Assembly: GCA_015665275.1 (NCBI GenBank) | Contig: JADFAL010000030.1 | Span: 38,125-102,124 of the forward strand | Direction of reading: 5' to 3' | From: Flavobacteriales bacterium | Lineage (GTDB): Bacteria; Bacteroidota; Bacteroidia; Flavobacteriales_D; Crocinitomicaceae | Length of the DNA stretch: 64,000 nt | Part shown: positions 62,151-64,000 of the stretch, piece by piece | Position numbering within the stretch: the first letter of the stretch is position 1 | Layout: each line of letters begins with the position of its first letter | The notes under the pieces: generated by a model | What the model saw: the letters and a program-made list of their open reading frames with translations, nothing else | Databases searched by the model: none | Told to the model about the DNA's origin: nothing | Program-made: the position numbers and the translations under genes

Positions 62151-63470
62151 ATGTTATATAGGCTTCTGAAAATCATCGTTGGAGTGGGAATCCGCTTGTT
62201 TTACCGACAAATTCGAGTGGTTGGTCTTGAACACCTTGAAACCCGAGGCCCAAAAATCATTCTAGCAAATCATCCAAATACATTAATGGATGCCTGGATG
62301 GTGGGTCATATCTGCAATCAGCGGATCTACTATATGGCCAAGGGGACATTTTTCAATACGCGATTCAAACGATGGATGTTGGGAGGATTGGGAATGATTC
62401 CTGTGAATCGTGAGTCTGACGGGAAAATAGATGGTGTTTCTAACCTTGATTCGTTTGAGGCTTGTTATAGATTGCTGGAAGAAGGAAAAACCCTGGTCAT
62501 TTTCCCCGAAGGAAGTAGTTATCAAGAACGATTGCTACGAAAGTTAAAATCGGGAGCGGCTCGAATTGCACTTCAAACGGAGGCGCGGAATGAAAAGAAA
62601 TTAGGGCTTAAGATCATCCCAATCGGTCTCAATTATACGGAGCCTGAAAAATTCAGAAGTTCCGTGTTGGCAAATATTGGGGCACCGATCAATCCAACCG
62701 CTCACGTAGACTTATTTCAGAAAGATTCGTTGAAAGCAGCGAGAAAGTTAACTGAGGAAATTCGCATTTCGATGACACGATTGCTGGTGAATTCGGAAAG
62801 CCAAGAGGAAGAAGAATTGGTAGAAGGAATTGTAGATTTGCTTTCTTCGGAATATGTCAAAACACCAGAAAAAGGTGTGGAGCGCGATGTCAAACAAATG
62901 CGAGAGGTATTCCAGCAAATGAACGCCATTCGAATTTCACAGCCATGGAGGATCAAGGAAATTGCCTTACTGGTAGAGAGTTTGAAAATTCGTATTGAAC
63001 ATTTGCATATTAAGTCAGATTTTTTGGATCGTAAGTATCGGACTTCAGTCTTTGTACGTCAGTTGGTATCTTCCTTTTTAGTAATGTTGATTGGATCTCC
63101 GTTTTTTATATTTGGGATGATCCACAACTTCATACAATACAAATTGATTGATTTTCTAGTTCTGAAGTCGGTCGATGATGTTGAGTACCACGCACCTGTA
63201 TCCGTGCTGTTCAGTTTGATTGTGTATCCTCTTGTCTACACTTCTTTTTTGATTGGCTTTAGTTACTTCATTGACGATTCTTTTTGGTGGAAACTGGTAT
63301 ATTTCGTGTCGATGCCATTGAGCGGACTCTTTGCCTATTATTACGTGAAGTATTATCGACATATCTCTTTCAAACGTAAGTATGTCTTCTTAATGCGCAA
63401 GCGCAAGAGCGATATTGAAACGTTGAAGAGAGAACGGGAGAGCTTGCGTAAGTTGGTCATTGAGTCTTAG
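62151..63470 (+). CDS. PlsC-like 1-acyl-sn-glycerol-3-phosphate acyltransferase
   Basis: 439 residues. Acyltransferase domain in the first 220: ILANHPNTLMDAWMVG (His-Asp motif, here Hx5D as in this subfamily), LGMIPVNRESDGK, LEEGKTLVIFPEGSSYQERLL (EGSS motif), IPIGLNYTEPEKFRSSV. C-terminal part has a long helical linker and three to four membrane helices (FLVMLIGSPFFIFGMIHNF, VLFSLIVYPLVYTSFLIGF, LVYFVSMPLSGLFAYYYV). Probably makes phosphatidic acid or acylates a related lipid at the inner membrane. The C-terminal membrane extension exceeds the classic PlsC length. Confidence 0.88.
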   Translation: MLYRLLKIIVGVGIRLFYRQIRVVGLEHLETRGPKIILANHPNTLMDAWMVGHICNQRIYYMAKGTFFNTRFKRWMLGGLGMIPVNRESDGKIDGVSNLDSFEACYRLLEEGKTLVIFPEGSSYQERLLRKLKSGAARIALQTEARNEKKLGLKIIPIGLNYTEPEKFRSSVLANIGAPINPTAHVDLFQKDSLKAARKLTEEIRISMTRLLVNSESQEEEELVEGIVDLLSSEYVKTPEKGVERDVKQMREVFQQMNAIRISQPWRIKEIALLVESLKIRIEHLHIKSDFLDRKYRTSVFVRQLVSSFLVMLIGSPFFIFGMIHNFIQYKLIDFLVLKSVDDVEYHAPVSVLFSLIVYPLVYTSFLIGFSYFIDDSFWWKLVYFVSMPLSGLFAYYYVKYYRHISFKRKYVFLMRKRKSDIETLKRERESLRKLVIES

Positions 63471-63481
63471 GATTGCCGAAT

Positions 63482-63949
63482 TCTTTAAGAAATTTTCTCC
63501 GTCGTAACAAAAAATGCCCTTCCAACTCTTGGAACTGGGATTTTGGAGATGGGAATACTTCAATAGATCAGAATTCTACGCACAAGTACGCGGCACAAGG
63601 AAAGTATTGAGTTTGTTTGACAGTTTCAAACTCTTGTAACATCGATACCTTCTGTGATTCAATTGAGGTAGAGCAAAATACATCAAGTTTGACAGAGAAT
63701 TGGGAAGATGCATTGATGATCTATCCAAATTCAGCGGAAAGCACAGTTCATATTCAGGGTCTTCCTAAGGGAGTTTTGGCTATCGAACTTAGAAATGTTC
63801 TAGGTCAGGTAGTTTACGAAACTACGATTGCGAATGAAGGAGGAGTGGAGGTGCCAGTTTCTCAATTGTCAGCAGGACACTACAACTTAATAGTGCGTTC
63901 GGAATCGGTATTGCTTCAAAGCGCGTCGTGGCTGCGTAATTCCGTTTAG
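63482..63949 (+). pseudogene. fragment of a PKD-domain T9SS protein with an in-frame TGA
   Basis: The frame starts without a signal peptide after the PlsC gene. It reads a PKD domain tail (WNWDFGDGNTSIDQNSTHKY), then TGA at 63608-63610, then VCLTVSNSCNIDTFC and a T9SS type A domain (DALMIYPNSAESTVHIQG ... LSAGHYNLIVRSES). The first part is cut off by unrelated sequence near 63480. It is a remnant of a larger secreted protein. Translation from TTG 63617 would give only the sorting domain. Followed by a terminator. Confidence 0.8.
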
Positions 63950-63960
63950 GTAAAGCACTA

Positions 63961-63990
63961 GGCTCGTCGGAAATGGCGGGCCTTTTTTTT
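63961..63990 (+). terminator. terminator after the T9SS fragment
   Basis: Stem GGCTCGTC / GGCGGGCC (two G-T pairs), loop GGAAAT, followed by eight Ts. Confidence 0.82.
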
Positions 63991-64000
63991 GTGATATAAT

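Noticed and set aside
7666..63949. Recoded TGA as a sense codon in this genome
   Set aside because: TGA terminates several ordinary genes here (rng, the LytS-type kinase), and TAA lesions also occur, so recoding does not explain the internal stops.

Overview
The window looks like chromosome of a marine or freshwater Bacteroidota bacterium, most likely order Flavobacteriales. The signs are a gldD/gldE gliding locus beside ssb and mutY, four proteins or remnants ending in type IX secretion (T9SS) C-terminal domains, TAnnTTTG-type -7 promoter elements, lipoproteins with short Cys lipoboxes, and family clusters typical of this phylum (DPM synthase-dihydroorotase-DUF4296, tilS-pabB, DUF3127). No rRNA, phage, IS element, plasmid function or CRISPR array was seen.

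Layout. 1-4.9 kb (minus): OmpA-like lipoprotein (cut by the window edge), folK, gldD, gldE, ssb, mutY. 5.0-8.3 kb (plus): HU, a 30-residue basic ribosomal-type protein, RNase G, RecX, and a CPBP protease gene broken by two in-frame stops. 8.6-24.6 kb: a giant thioester alpha-2-macroglobulin lipoprotein and penicillin-binding protein 1C, a pair that is often adjacent elsewhere. Here they are separated by a decayed lipoprotein gene, a 991-residue T9SS beta-helix/PKD protein, and a LytTR two-component pair with a periplasmic propeller sensor. 24.8-33.3 kb: T9SS anchor-B protein, DPM synthase, dihydroorotase, DUF4296, then a minus-strand ruvC operon ending in a broken AhpD-family gene, then a flippase-like membrane protein with a GT2 glycosyltransferase. 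33.4-40.2 kb: DUF3127 protein, flavin reductase, tRNA-Leu(UAG), trigger factor, and a LuxR-type two-component system whose kinase has a nonsense codon just before the H-box.

40.3-49.5 kb (minus) is the most unusual part. It is a tight seven-gene operon: HMG-CoA reductase, UbiA-family prenyltransferase, a rifampin-phosphotransferase-like dikinase, a BtaA-like (DUF3419) aminocarboxypropyl transferase, a CTP-dependent lipid/polyprenol kinase-like protein, a GNAT acyltransferase and an AMP-forming acyl ligase. Together they look like a dedicated pathway for an unknown isoprenoid-containing and perhaps amino-acylated lipid. Two perfect palindromes lie in the only sizeable gap of the operon.

49.7-64.0 kb: small secreted protein, alpha/beta-hydrolase lipoprotein, SppA, T9SS M14 carboxypeptidase, MiaE, PafA-like alkaline phosphatase, TilS, PabB, an outer-membrane barrel candidate, a PlsC-like acyltransferase, and a broken PKD-T9SS gene fragment.

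A recurring theme is gene decay: five loci (CPBP, DUF3298-like, AhpD-like, LuxR-system kinase, PKD-T9SS fragment) carry in-frame stops or frameshifts. Assembly error versus genuine decay cannot be told apart from sequence alone.
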